Assembly (NCBI GenBank): GCA_001274695.2
Contig: LARU01000004.1
Coordinates: 682,001 to 746,000, forward strand
Reading direction: 5' to 3'
From: Azoarcus sp. PA01
Lineage (GTDB): Bacteria > Pseudomonadota > Gammaproteobacteria > Burkholderiales > Rhodocyclaceae
Length of the DNA stretch: 64,000 nt
In this document: positions 47,091 through 55,405 of the stretch, in pieces
Position numbering within the stretch: the stretch's first letter is position 1
Layout of the letters: the number at the start of each line of letters is the position of its first letter
Translations under genes and position numbers: made by a program
Notes under the pieces: generated by a model
Told to the model about the DNA's origin: nothing
The model's input: only the letters and a program-made list of their open reading frames with translations
The model's database searches: none

Positions 47091-47738
47091 TCACCCCTTG
47101 TCCCAGATGTAATACACGCCGGGGCCCGTGCCGAGCTCCTCGTGCATGCGAAACGATTGCGTCTCGGCCAGGAGCCGGCTGACGTTGCTGTTGGGGTCGT
47201 CGATATCGCCGAAGCTCATCGCCCCCGAGATGCACGAATTGACGCACGCCGGCGTGACTTCGGGGTCGCGCCCGGGCACTTGGCCGGTGCGCGCCGCCTC
47301 GTCGATGCGATCGACACAGAACGTGCATTTCATCGACACGCCGATCCGCGCCGGGTCGAAGCGCACTTCCTCGGACTTGATCGGCGTGTCGCCGTAAGCG
47401 AACTTCGCCTCGTGCACGATCGAGCGCGCCTCGTACGGACAGGCCATCACGCAGTTCGCGCAGCCGATGCAGGTGTCGTAGTCGATGGTGACCAGCCCGT
47501 CGGCGCGCTTTTTCGTCGCGGTGGTCGGGCACACTTCCTCGCACGGCGGTTCGTCGCAATGCATGCACGCAACCGGCACAAAGCTGCGGCGCACGTCGGG
47601 AAATTCGCCCGTCTCGAGATCGAGCACGCGGCGCCACTGCACGCCCGGCGGGGTCGCGTTGGCGTTCTTGCACGCCGCGGTACAGGTCTGGCAGCCGACA
47701 CAGCGGCGCAGATCGATGGCCATCACGTAGCGGGTCAT
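47091..47738 (-). CDS. padC: Phenylacetyl-CoA:acceptor oxidoreductase, Fe-S subunit
   Basis: A 215-residue protein with four [4Fe-4S] cysteine groups: CVGCQTCTAACKNAN, CMHCDEPPCEEVCP, CIGCANCVMACPYEA, and the split CTFC...ACVNSC. This is the electron-transfer subunit style of DMSO reductase family enzymes. It overlaps padB by 4 bp and is followed closely by padD. It connects the molybdopterin site of PadB to the membrane subunit. Confidence 0.94.
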   Translation of the reverse strand: MTRYVMAIDLRRCVGCQTCTAACKNANATPPGVQWRRVLDLETGEFPDVRRSFVPVACMHCDEPPCEEVCPTTATKKRADGLVTIDYDTCIGCANCVMACPYEARSIVHEAKFAYGDTPIKSEEVRFDPARIGVSMKCTFCVDRIDEAARTGQVPGRDPEVTPACVNSCISGAMSFGDIDDPNSNVSRLLAETQSFRMHEELGTGPGVYYIWDKG

Positions 47739-50491
47739 ACAGTCTCCTTGGCAGCAACCTTGCGCACTGCAACACGCACGATGTCCGAGCCCGAGCCGGT
47801 CGCATCGGTCAATTCGAGCGACATCGGCGCGATCGTGTTGAGGCTCGGCATGCCGAAATCCTTGGCGAAAGGGGTCGCCCAGTGATCGAACTGGCCAAGG
47901 ATCACCAAGGTGTCCGGGCGCACGCCCTGCGCGAGCACTGCGTCGCCGTAGGTCGCGCCGATGTGCGAGCGGATCTCGACGCGGTCGCCGTCCTGGATGC
48001 CGAGGCTCTTCGCAGTCTTCGCGTTGATGATCACGCCGGTGTGGCCGCGCACGTTCTGCGACACTTCACGCATCAGCGCGATCGAGACGTTGCCGCCGGT
48101 GTGGTACTGCATGCTCTTGGTCGCGAGCAGCCACAGCGGGAAGTCGTCCGGGTTGGCGCCGACATTGACGAGCTGCTCGGTCCAGCGCCCGGGCACGTCG
48201 TGCCACTCGGGCAGCGCCGTGTATTCGGAGAGCTGCGCGTCCCACCAGTGCATCTTCTGCTCGTGCAGCCGGTTGCCGAGCTCGCGGCCGATCCGCAACA
48301 GCCGCTCCTGGTACGGCATCTCGTAGCGCAGCCCGTGCTTTTCCAGCGTCGGCGTCAGGTACCAGTCGAGCTTCGACATCGGCACGGTGTAGAAGCCGTG
48401 CTCCTTGAACCATTCGAGGTCGTGCGTCTCGGCGCCATTCGACAGGCTCGCCGACGAAGCCTTGCAGATCGCGTCCCAGATCGGCTCGACGCCATGTTCC
48501 TGGCTCAGGTCAAGCGAATGGTCGTAGTGCTCGCCTTTCAACGGCGCGCCACCTCCGGCGCCGCGGTTGAGCGCGGCGTTGTAGCCTTCGAGCAGCCCGG
48601 TGCGCTTGGCGAGCTCCGTGCTGATCCACGTGAAGTCGCGCGCCTCGCCCTGCGGCGCCACTGCGGGCTGGCGCAGCACGACGCCGCGGTGCTCCCAGAA
48701 CTGCTCGACGAACTTCGTGCCGCCGACCTTGATCATCTGCAGCGACTCGAGGTCGGTCGCTTCCGGCAGCAGCACGTCGGCCATCCAGTTGGTTTCATCG
48801 ACGGTGTAGGCGAAGCACACCGTGAACGGGAACGTCGCGATCGTGTCGACCAGCGTCGGCGTGTCCCAGAACGAGATCGCCGGGTTCGAGCGATAGACGA
48901 ACCACACGTCGGGCAGCGTCGGCACCGGCATCGACCAGTCGCTCGGCACTTCGCGCAGGTGCATCCACGCCAGTTGCGTCGGGCCCAGCGCCTGGCTCCA
49001 CGCGCTGTTGCCGACGATCGGCACGAGCGTGCGGTGCGCGTTGCGCCCGGTCGGCGTCGACACCCAGTGTTCCTTGTCGGTCGGGTTGAAATTCTGCGCC
49101 ATGAAGCCGTCTTCGCCGGCCTTGACGCTAACGTGACGGTCATCGTGCGGGCGGTTCAGCCGCACCGTCGTGCCGAGCGTGCCACCGGGGTTCTCGAGCG
49201 CGCCGACGAGGGTCGCAAGAAGCGTCCGCGCCCAGCAGCATTCGAACGCGCCCCAGCCGTTGTTGACCGACTTGCCGAGTGTCACCGCGACCGGGCGCAG
49301 CGGCAAGGTGTGGCCGTCGATGTCGATCGTCGCACCGATCGAGGCCGCTTCGAGGTATTCGTTGGCGATGCGCCGGATTGTCTCGGCCGGCACGTCGCTC
49401 ACGCCTGCCGCCCATTCCGGCGTGTATTTCTTCATGTGCTCGACGAGCATCGTGTACGCGGTCTTGCCTTCGACCGCGCCCATCTCGCACCGCACGTCGT
49501 CGGCGTCGACGCTCACGGCACCGGCGACAGCAAAGGATCCGGCCACTGCCGGCACCGCGCCCGGCGTGTCGAACGGCACGGCACGCCCGGTTCTCTCGTC
49601 CCACAGCAGCGGCTTGGCGCTTGCGGCGTCGCGCAGGTACAACCCGTCGGGGCCGACGAGATACGGCGACGAGGTGCGATCGCGCAGGAACGCCACGTCG
49701 AGCTCGGCGAGGCCGTGTTCGCACACCAGCACGTGGATCAGCGCGAACATGAACGCCGGGTCGGTCTTCGGCCGGATCGGCACCCATTCGGCCGAACAGG
49801 CCCCGGTCACCGACAGGTGCGGCTCGACCTGCACGCGCTTGTAGCCGCGCACCCGCGCTCCGGCGTGGCGCGTCACCGCGCACGGGCCGCCGGAAGCTTC
49901 GACGTTCGAGCCGATCGAGATCACGTAGTCGGCGAGCGGCGTGTCGGCCGCGACGGTGAACGCGCGGTGCCAGAACTCGCCGTACAGGTGCTCGGAGTGC
50001 ACGCACTTGACGCCCTGGCCCGAGCCGAAGCTGAAGTCGATCGGACCCCACGCGGAAAGAAAGGCCGGGAACGTCCCCATGTACATCGCCGGCGTGCCGC
50101 CGTGGCCGAAGCTCGCCGCCAAGCGCGGCAGGCCCGCTTCGTCCGTCACCCCTTTTTCGCGCGTCGCGGTGAGCTTCGCGGCGACGAGATCCAGCGCCTC
50201 GTCCCACGACACCGGCACGAAGCCCGGATCCTCGTTGCGCCCTTTCTTCGGGTTCGTGCGCTTCATCGGCTGCAGCACGCGGTGCGGGTTGTAGGTCTTC
50301 TGCACGAGCCCGTAGGCTTTCACGCACACGCGTCCGCGCGCCGGATGCACGTCCTCGGCGGCGAAGTTCGGCTCGATTTCGGTCGCGACGCCATCGACGA
50401 CCTTGACCGTCATGAAGTCCGGGCCGGCGACGCAGTTGTAGCAGTAGCTCGCGACTTTGGCGACCGACTGCGGCTTGGGGGCAAGCGTCAT
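47735..50491 (-). CDS. padB: Phenylacetyl-CoA:acceptor oxidoreductase, molybdopterin subunit
   Basis: A 918-residue molybdopterin oxidoreductase; the start MTLAPKPQSVAK follows GAGGTGAGGAA. It four-electron-oxidises phenylacetyl-CoA to phenylglyoxylate. Recognisable blocks are GRVCVKAYG, VPVSWDEALDLVAAKL and, at the C-terminus, the dinucleotide-binding HTGVIINAKTAKSLGIQDGDRVEI. There is no twin-arginine signal, so the site faces the cytoplasm. The N-terminal cluster motif is reduced: Cys17, Cys20 and Cys56 are seen, with no third Cys in between. padB-C-D overlap or nearly touch. Confidence 0.93.
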   Translation of the reverse strand: MTLAPKPQSVAKVASYCYNCVAGPDFMTVKVVDGVATEIEPNFAAEDVHPARGRVCVKAYGLVQKTYNPHRVLQPMKRTNPKKGRNEDPGFVPVSWDEALDLVAAKLTATREKGVTDEAGLPRLAASFGHGGTPAMYMGTFPAFLSAWGPIDFSFGSGQGVKCVHSEHLYGEFWHRAFTVAADTPLADYVISIGSNVEASGGPCAVTRHAGARVRGYKRVQVEPHLSVTGACSAEWVPIRPKTDPAFMFALIHVLVCEHGLAELDVAFLRDRTSSPYLVGPDGLYLRDAASAKPLLWDERTGRAVPFDTPGAVPAVAGSFAVAGAVSVDADDVRCEMGAVEGKTAYTMLVEHMKKYTPEWAAGVSDVPAETIRRIANEYLEAASIGATIDIDGHTLPLRPVAVTLGKSVNNGWGAFECCWARTLLATLVGALENPGGTLGTTVRLNRPHDDRHVSVKAGEDGFMAQNFNPTDKEHWVSTPTGRNAHRTLVPIVGNSAWSQALGPTQLAWMHLREVPSDWSMPVPTLPDVWFVYRSNPAISFWDTPTLVDTIATFPFTVCFAYTVDETNWMADVLLPEATDLESLQMIKVGGTKFVEQFWEHRGVVLRQPAVAPQGEARDFTWISTELAKRTGLLEGYNAALNRGAGGGAPLKGEHYDHSLDLSQEHGVEPIWDAICKASSASLSNGAETHDLEWFKEHGFYTVPMSKLDWYLTPTLEKHGLRYEMPYQERLLRIGRELGNRLHEQKMHWWDAQLSEYTALPEWHDVPGRWTEQLVNVGANPDDFPLWLLATKSMQYHTGGNVSIALMREVSQNVRGHTGVIINAKTAKSLGIQDGDRVEIRSHIGATYGDAVLAQGVRPDTLVILGQFDHWATPFAKDFGMPSLNTIAPMSLELTDATGSGSDIVRVAVRKVAAKETV

Positions 50492-50504
50492 GTTGTTCCT
50501 CACC

Positions 50505-51326
50505 TCAATGAATGCGTTGCGGGTGCGAATACACGCTGTGGCGCTCGCCGCGTGCAAACCCGATCAATGTGACCCCGGCCGCTTCGGCCAGGCGCACCGC
50601 CATGCCGGTCGGGGCCGACACGGCCGCGACGACTGCGATGCCCACCGCCGCGGCCTTCTGCACGATCTCGTAGCTCGCGCGGCTCGTCATCAGCACGAAA
50701 CCGTCGCCGAACGCGCCGCCGCTGGCAGCAACCGCCCCGATCAGCTTGTCGAGCGCGTTGTGCCGGCCGACGTCCTCGCGCACGAGCTCGACCGCGCCGT
50801 CCAGGCCGCACCACGCCGCTGCATGCACTGCGCCGGTCAGGTGGAACAGGTGCTGGCGCGCGTGCAGCTCGGCCTGTGCCCGGGACAATGCGCCGGCCTG
50901 CAGCGCGCCGCGGCCCGCATCCACCGTGCCGAGCCGGCGCCCGGCGATCTGCTCCAGGCTCTCGATGCCGCACAGTCCGCAGCCGGTGCGCCCGGCCATC
51001 GCGCGGCGACGCTGGCGCAGCCCCGCGAAACGTTCGCCCGCGATGCGCATCTGCACTTCGCTGCCCTGGGGGTGGTCAACAACTTCGATATCGTAGAGCT
51101 CACGGGCCTCGTCGATGATGCCTTCGCTGAGGCTGAAGCCAAGCGCGAAGTCTTCGAGGTCCTGAGGGGTGGTCATCATTACGGCGTGGGAAAAGCCGTT
51201 GTACACGAGCGCGGCAGGGACTTCTTCGGCAACCAGGTCTTCTTCGCAGGTGGCGTCGGCGCCAACCCAGCGCTCCACCCCTACCCTGCCGTGCGAATCT
51301 GCGATCGAATCCGAATCGTGCCGCAT
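50505..51326 (-). CDS. fdhD: FdhD-type sulfurtransferase, first gene of the pad operon
   Basis: A 273-residue FdhD homologue. The conserved CxxC loop is GCGLCGIES near residue 120, and the rest follows the family: EDVGRHNALDKLIG and VLMTSRASYEIVQKAA. FdhD passes sulfur from a cysteine desulfurase to the bis-MGD cofactor of formate dehydrogenase and related enzymes. Here it stands 13 bp before padB with no formate dehydrogenase gene in the window, so it most likely matures PadB. The ATG has a GGGGTGAG element. Its promoter lies directly upstream. Confidence 0.93.
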   Translation of the reverse strand: MRHDSDSIADSHGRVGVERWVGADATCEEDLVAEEVPAALVYNGFSHAVMMTTPQDLEDFALGFSLSEGIIDEARELYDIEVVDHPQGSEVQMRIAGERFAGLRQRRRAMAGRTGCGLCGIESLEQIAGRRLGTVDAGRGALQAGALSRAQAELHARQHLFHLTGAVHAAAWCGLDGAVELVREDVGRHNALDKLIGAVAASGGAFGDGFVLMTSRASYEIVQKAAAVGIAVVAAVSAPTGMAVRLAEAAGVTLIGFARGERHSVYSHPQRIH

Positions 51327-51369
51327 CGCTCACCCCGCCAACCGGTTTCACCCCGATCCGCCGAGATTG

Positions 51370-51377
51370 GCGAATCA
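51370..51377 (-). promoter_or_regulatory. Possible PaaX box TGATTCGC in the pad leader
   Basis: On the minus strand TGATTCGC lies about 15-20 bp downstream of the predicted pad transcription start. It matches the core I recall for the E. coli PaaX operator (TGATTCGCG). Two more TGATTC cores on the minus strand lie at 51532-51537 and 51574-51579, the latter on the paaX -10 box. Short motifs; support is moderate at best. Confidence 0.4.
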
Positions 51378-51395
51378 GCCTCTTCACTTGACCGT

Positions 51396-51440
51396 AACGA
51401 TACAAATTCGTCCGATAGAAGTCAATATATTTGTATCGTT
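51396..51440 (-). promoter_or_regulatory. pad operon promoter inside a 12-bp inverted repeat
   Basis: Arms AACGATACAAAT (51396-51407) and ATTTGTATCGTT (51429-51440) are perfect complements with a 21-bp spacer, 33 bp centre to centre, so on one face of the helix. Read on the minus strand, TTGACT (51425-51420) and TATCGT (51402-51397) form a -35/-10 pair with a 17-bp spacer. The -10 overlaps the proximal arm and the -35 lies between the arms. A dimer bound to both arms would block RNA polymerase; the repressor PaaX is encoded next door. Confidence 0.65.
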
Positions 51441-51548
51441 TTTCATCCACCATTTCATGGTGCGATGCATCATTCCGCGTCGCGCCAGCGAAGCTCGCAT
51501 TTTGCGCTCCGGCGGTCGAAGTCCGCCGTCCGAATCACGTCCCTTCTG

Positions 51549-51577
51549 TTCTTAAATCGCCCGAGCGGCGCTAGAAT
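51549..51577 (+). promoter_or_regulatory. Possible paaX promoter
   Basis: TAGAAT (51572-51577) makes a good -10 about 60 bp before the paaX start; TTCTTA (51549-51554) at 17 bp is a weak -35. The remaining part of the 51327-51636 region holds the pad promoter and no gene. Confidence 0.4.
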
Positions 51578-51636
51578 CAATCAGCATTCAATTCAATAAC
51601 GAAATAACCCTCCCTCAGAGAAACACGTTCACGACA

Positions 51637-52593
51637 ATGAAGAGCCGGTTCATTACGCAGTGGATCAACGACTACCTGGCGGAACGCCGCGTACGCGCGA
51701 ACTCGCTGATCATCACCATCTACGGAGACTTCATCGCCCCGCACGGCGGAACCGTATGGCTCGGCAGCTTCATACGGCTGGTCGAGCCGCTGGGCCTGAA
51801 CGAGAGAATGGTGCGCACCAGCGTCTATCGCCTGGCGCAGGACAAGTGGCTGGTTTCCGAGCAGATCGGACGCAACAGCTATTACAGCCTCACCGCCTCC
51901 GGCCGGCGGCGGTTCGAACACGCCTACCGCCGGATTTACGACGCACGGCAGCTGCCGTGGAACGGCGAATGGCAGATCGTGATCCTGCCGTCGACGCTGG
52001 CCGCGCCGCAACGCGACGCGCTGCGCAAGGAACTGTCGTGGGCGGGTTACGGAACGGTCGCCCCGGGCGTGCTCGCGCACCCGTCGGCGGACACTGAAAC
52101 CCTGCTGGAAATCCTCCAGGAGACCGGCACCCACGACAAGGTCGTGCCAATGACCGCCACCAATCTAGGCGCGCTGTCGAACCGCCCGCTGCAGGATCTG
52201 GCGCGCGAATGCTGGAATCTGGAAGCAATCGGTGCGACCTACCGGGAGTTCGCGGACCGGCTGCGGCCGGTGTTGCGGGCGCTGCGCACGGCTCGCGACC
52301 TGGATCCGGAACAATGCTTTCTCGTGCAGACCCTGACGATGCACGATTTCCGGCGCGCCCTGCTGCACGACCCGCTCCTGCCGGACCAGCTGATGCCTGC
52401 CGACTGGAGCGGTTCGGTGGCCCGCGAAGTGTGCCGCGACATTTATCGCATCACCTACCGCCTCGCCCAGCAGCACCTGATGGCGACATGCAAGACGCCC
52501 AACGGCCCGCTGCCGCCCGCCGCGCCGTACTTCTACGAACGTTTCGGCGGCCTCGCAGACACCACCTACCGCGAAATGGCCGAGCAGCGGTAG
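51637..52593 (+). CDS. paaX: PaaX-type phenylacetyl-CoA-responsive repressor
   Basis: A 318-residue regulator. The N-terminal wHTH contains NSLIITIYGDFIAPHGGTVWLGSFIRLVEPLGLNERMVRTSVYRL, diagnostic of PaaX, with the wing LVSEQIGRNSYYSL; the Cas2-like middle domain (EWQIVILPSTLAAPQRDALRKELSWAGYGTVAPGVLAHP) and the C-terminal domain follow. Known PaaX proteins repress phenylacetate genes and are released by phenylacetyl-CoA. Divergent placement against the pad operon suggests it controls the anaerobic pathway here, an inference from position. Confidence 0.92.
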   Translation: MKSRFITQWINDYLAERRVRANSLIITIYGDFIAPHGGTVWLGSFIRLVEPLGLNERMVRTSVYRLAQDKWLVSEQIGRNSYYSLTASGRRRFEHAYRRIYDARQLPWNGEWQIVILPSTLAAPQRDALRKELSWAGYGTVAPGVLAHPSADTETLLEILQETGTHDKVVPMTATNLGALSNRPLQDLARECWNLEAIGATYREFADRLRPVLRALRTARDLDPEQCFLVQTLTMHDFRRALLHDPLLPDQLMPADWSGSVAREVCRDIYRITYRLAQQHLMATCKTPNGPLPPAAPYFYERFGGLADTTYREMAEQR

Positions 52594-52661
52594 CGCAGGA
52601 TGCATCGACGCTGACTGCTGGCAGTGAAACCGTTTCTGGTCAATCAATCCACAATGCGTTA

Positions 52662-52703
52662 ATGATACACAAAAAGCGCTTTCGCGCCTTTTGTTTGTAT
52701 CAT
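52662..52703. terminator. Long inverted repeat between paaX and ferredoxin gene
   Basis: Left arm 52662-52679 and right arm 52684-52703 pair over about 18 positions with a two-base bulge and one mismatch, loop TTTC. The inner stem is flanked by A- and T-rich runs (CAAAAAGCGC/GCGCCTTTTG), so it can end transcription from both convergent genes. Its outer part, ATGATACA...TGTATCAT, repeats the GATACA half-site of the pad operator. Confidence 0.6.
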
Positions 52704-52764
52704 GCCTAGCTGCCCTCTCCGCCCTCCGATCGGCCGCCCCGTTCGGAGAACAGCAGAAAAGGCG

Positions 52765-53052
<288 letters not shown>

Positions 53053-53099
53053 CTATCGCCAGCATTCCGATGGCCGAACGGTAACATCCATATTGCTCC

Positions 53100-53118
53100 A
53101 AGTCAAACTGTTTGACTT
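53100..53118. promoter_or_regulatory. 19-bp perfect palindrome, likely MarR operator
   Basis: AAGTCAAAC-T-GTTTGACTT has two nine-base arms around one base. Position: 138 bp before the ferredoxin start and 91 bp before the MarR start, in the divergent region. On the minus strand the right end of the palindrome gives TTGACT, which with TACCGT 17 bp on makes a possible ferredoxin promoter. Confidence 0.6.
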
Positions 53119-53208
53119 CTAACAATATAGGCGCAGTTCAACGCGGAGCCGATCTACGGTAGCATTCGCCCTTGGAACCTGAGTGGCGCCTGTGACGCCA
53201 AGCCCGGA

Positions 53209-53691
53209 ATGGACATGAAAAAGAAGACATCCGCAGACAAAGGCCTCGATTTCGGCATTCTGCCCAGCCTGGCCGGTTATCAGCTGCGGCTTGCACAGAT
53301 CGCGATCTTTCGCGATTTCGCCGCTGCGCTCGGCGAGTTCGACGTCACGCCCGGACTGTTCGGCGTCATCGTCATCATCGACGCGAACCCCGGGCTGAAG
53401 CAGAGCGAACTTGCGCGCGCCGCGCACCTCGACCGCTCGACGGTGGTTTCGGTGATCGACAATCTCGAACGCCGCGGCCTCGTCGAACGACGCCCGGCCG
53501 AAAACGACCGTCGTTCGAACGCGCTGGTGCTCACTCCGGACGGAGTCGCGCTGCTGAAAAAACTCAAGCGCCGCGTCGGCGAACACGAGAAACGGCTCGT
53601 CGAGCACCTGTCCGAAGAGGAGCGCGTCACGCTGGTGAGGCTGCTGCAAAAGATTTTTCCAGAACAGCGTCTGACGCAGCCGCGCACCTAA
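53209..53691 (+). CDS. MarR family transcriptional regulator
   Basis: A 160-residue MarR-type wHTH protein. The recognition region reads LKQSELARAAHLDRSTVVSVIDNLERRGLVERRPAENDRRSN, the winged-helix core with the DRR signature, flanked by dimerisation helices. The start is one of two close ATGs (53209 or 53215). MarR proteins near aromatic genes usually sense aryl-CoA esters or phenolic acids; the ligand is not deducible. It is divergent from the ferredoxin gene across the 19-bp palindrome. Confidence 0.9.
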   Translation: MDMKKKTSADKGLDFGILPSLAGYQLRLAQIAIFRDFAAALGEFDVTPGLFGVIVIIDANPGLKQSELARAAHLDRSTVVSVIDNLERRGLVERRPAENDRRSNALVLTPDGVALLKKLKRRVGEHEKRLVEHLSEEERVTLVRLLQKIFPEQRLTQPRT

Positions 53692-53825
53692 GCCGGATTC
53701 GGCGGAAAGCTTCTGCAAAAACGCCGGAGAGGCGTCTTGACTCGCCTCGCCGTCGCGCGTCGCATCATCGTTCGCGGCGGACTCCGGTTTCTTGCGCCCG
53801 CCCGGTTCGCTAGCGACCAGCTGTG

Positions 53826-55010
53826 CTACCTGGTACCCGGCGACTTCGTGGACGCTGGAGTCGCGCCAGAGGCGGAGGCGCTCGCGCCGGCGGGGCTCGT
53901 CCCTTGGGCGGACGGCGACCCGGTCGTCGCGTTCGAAGAGCCGCTCACGCTTCCACTCGCGCCCGACGTCGAGCTCGCCTGCCCGCCCTCGGCCGTCCCC
54001 GAGTTCATCGCCGACCCCGAACGGGAATGGATGATCCCCTGCCGCTCGGCCTCTTCCCTGGCGGCAGCAGCGGCCGCCTTGGCCGCTGCCTCCATGCCGC
54101 CGGTCCTCGCAGCGGTCTGGTCGTCCCCTGTCTCGGCTGACCGCCCGTCGCGATCGACCTCGGACGCGGCGGCGGCCACCGCGGCCGTAGCGACCCGCTT
54201 GCCACGCTCCAGTTGCTCCTTGCCGGTCTCCGTGGCGCGATCGACGAGGTCATCACGGTATTCACCGAGCAGTTCGTCTTCACGCCGCGTCGGCGGCAGT
54301 CCCGCACCTAGCGCGGCGCCGATTGCCACCCCGATGGCGCCGAGCACGAGCGGCTGCTCGGTGGCCATATAGCTCCAACCGCTGGCGGCGCGCTCCGCGT
54401 AATGCTTGGCCGAATCGCGCGCGTGGCGGCCCTGTTCGCGCATCCGCTCGCCGGCGTGCGATCCGGATTCGCGTGCGTGCTCGACGCTTTCTCGCGCGCC
54501 GTGAGCCGCGCCACTGACACTTTCCCTGACGCTGCGCGCGGCGTCGCCGATGCGATGGACCACGTCGCTCATCGCCGAACTCGCACGCTCGGCCGCCCCC
54601 TTGATCCGTCCGGTCGAGGACTCGTCGTCGGCAGTCCTCGGGCGAGCGATGTGCTCTGCACTGCGCATATGCGTGCCCGTTCCCGAGGCCATCAGCCACG
54701 CGAGGCCGACCGCGACGAGTGTTGCCGGCAGCGGGTTGTCCCTGACGCTGGCGCCGAGATTCGCCACGTAATCGCCCGACCCGCGCTTCGTGTAGTCGAG
54801 CACCTGGTCGAGCAATTGCCCCGGCGACAGCCGGCGCTGGATCGCCTCGAGCGTGTCGCCCATCCGTGCGCGCTCCGCTGCGATCTCGGCCTCGATCTCT
54901 TCCGGGCTACGGTCGGACGTCATCCTCGCATCGGGCACGCGCGTCTGCCCCTCGTCGAGATACTGCTGCGGCTGCCGGTAGGTGGCATTCCTGGGATCGT
55001 CTGTGTTCAT
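53826..55010 (-). CDS. DUF3618 membrane-associated protein
   Basis: A 394-residue protein. The N-terminus has a DUF3618 unit (SPEEIEAEIAAERARMGDTLEAIQRRLSPGQLLDQVLDY), a membrane segment near residue 95 (LPATLVAVGLAWLMASG), an amphipathic Ala/Ser/Glu/Arg repeat, a second membrane-like segment near 215 (VLGAIGVAIGAALGAGLPP) and a long Ser/Gly/Thr/Ala tail. It is translationally coupled (ATGA) to the upstream gene. Function unknown; proteins of this set are linked to envelope stress, an association from family context. Confidence 0.8.
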   Translation of the reverse strand: MNTDDPRNATYRQPQQYLDEGQTRVPDARMTSDRSPEEIEAEIAAERARMGDTLEAIQRRLSPGQLLDQVLDYTKRGSGDYVANLGASVRDNPLPATLVAVGLAWLMASGTGTHMRSAEHIARPRTADDESSTGRIKGAAERASSAMSDVVHRIGDAARSVRESVSGAAHGARESVEHARESGSHAGERMREQGRHARDSAKHYAERAASGWSYMATEQPLVLGAIGVAIGAALGAGLPPTRREDELLGEYRDDLVDRATETGKEQLERGKRVATAAVAAAASEVDRDGRSAETGDDQTAARTGGMEAAAKAAAAAAREEAERQGIIHSRSGSAMNSGTAEGGQASSTSGASGSVSGSSNATTGSPSAQGTSPAGASASASGATPASTKSPGTR

Positions 55011-55405
55011 CTCGTCTGCTCCTTCACGAATTCCTTGTCCCTGCGCAGCGATTGCGCGGTGCGCCGCAGCACGAGGTTGCGGGCGTCGAGGTTGTGGCGG
55101 CCGCGATTCAGCATCACCAGTCCGATGACGAGGACGATGACGCCGACGAGCAGCGCAGCCGCCCACAGGCCGATGTCGGCGAACACGGCGATCGCGCGCG
55201 CAATGCCGTCGAGCAGCACCAGCACGCCGGCGAACGCGACGACCCCACCCACCGCGAGCGAGGTTAGCGCGGACGTCGTCTGCGAAATCTTTTCGCTCAT
55301 CTCCGCCTTCGCGAGATCAATCTCCTTGCGCACGAGCGTCGAGGTTTCACGCATCAGATCGGTGAAGAGTTCGGGCAGGCTGCGAGTTTCCTTGTTGATG
55401 TCCAT
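55007..55405 (-). CDS. Phage-holin-like DUF1469 membrane protein
   Basis: A 132-residue protein (ATG start; a GTG one codon earlier overlaps the previous stop). An N-terminal amphipathic part with LVRKEIDLAKAEMSEKI is followed by two membrane segments, TSLAVGGVVAFAGVLVLLDG and AALLVGVIVLVIGLVML. This is the Phage_holin_3_6/DUF1469 layout, common in chromosomal operons without phage and not evidence for a prophage. It is the middle gene of a three-gene operon; GGAGG lies nine bases upstream. Confidence 0.82.
   Translation of the reverse strand: MDINKETRSLPELFTDLMRETSTLVRKEIDLAKAEMSEKISQTTSALTSLAVGGVVAFAGVLVLLDGIARAIAVFADIGLWAAALLVGVIVLVIGLVMLNRGRHNLDARNLVLRRTAQSLRRDKEFVKEQTR

Noticed and set aside
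47882..50572. 896-codon open frame antisense to padB
   Set aside because: Composition is that of a mirrored high-GC gene; padB is certain.
55007..55405. Prophage, suggested by a holin-like gene
   Set aside because: DUF1469 proteins are common in ordinary operons; no integrase, lysis or structural phage genes nearby.
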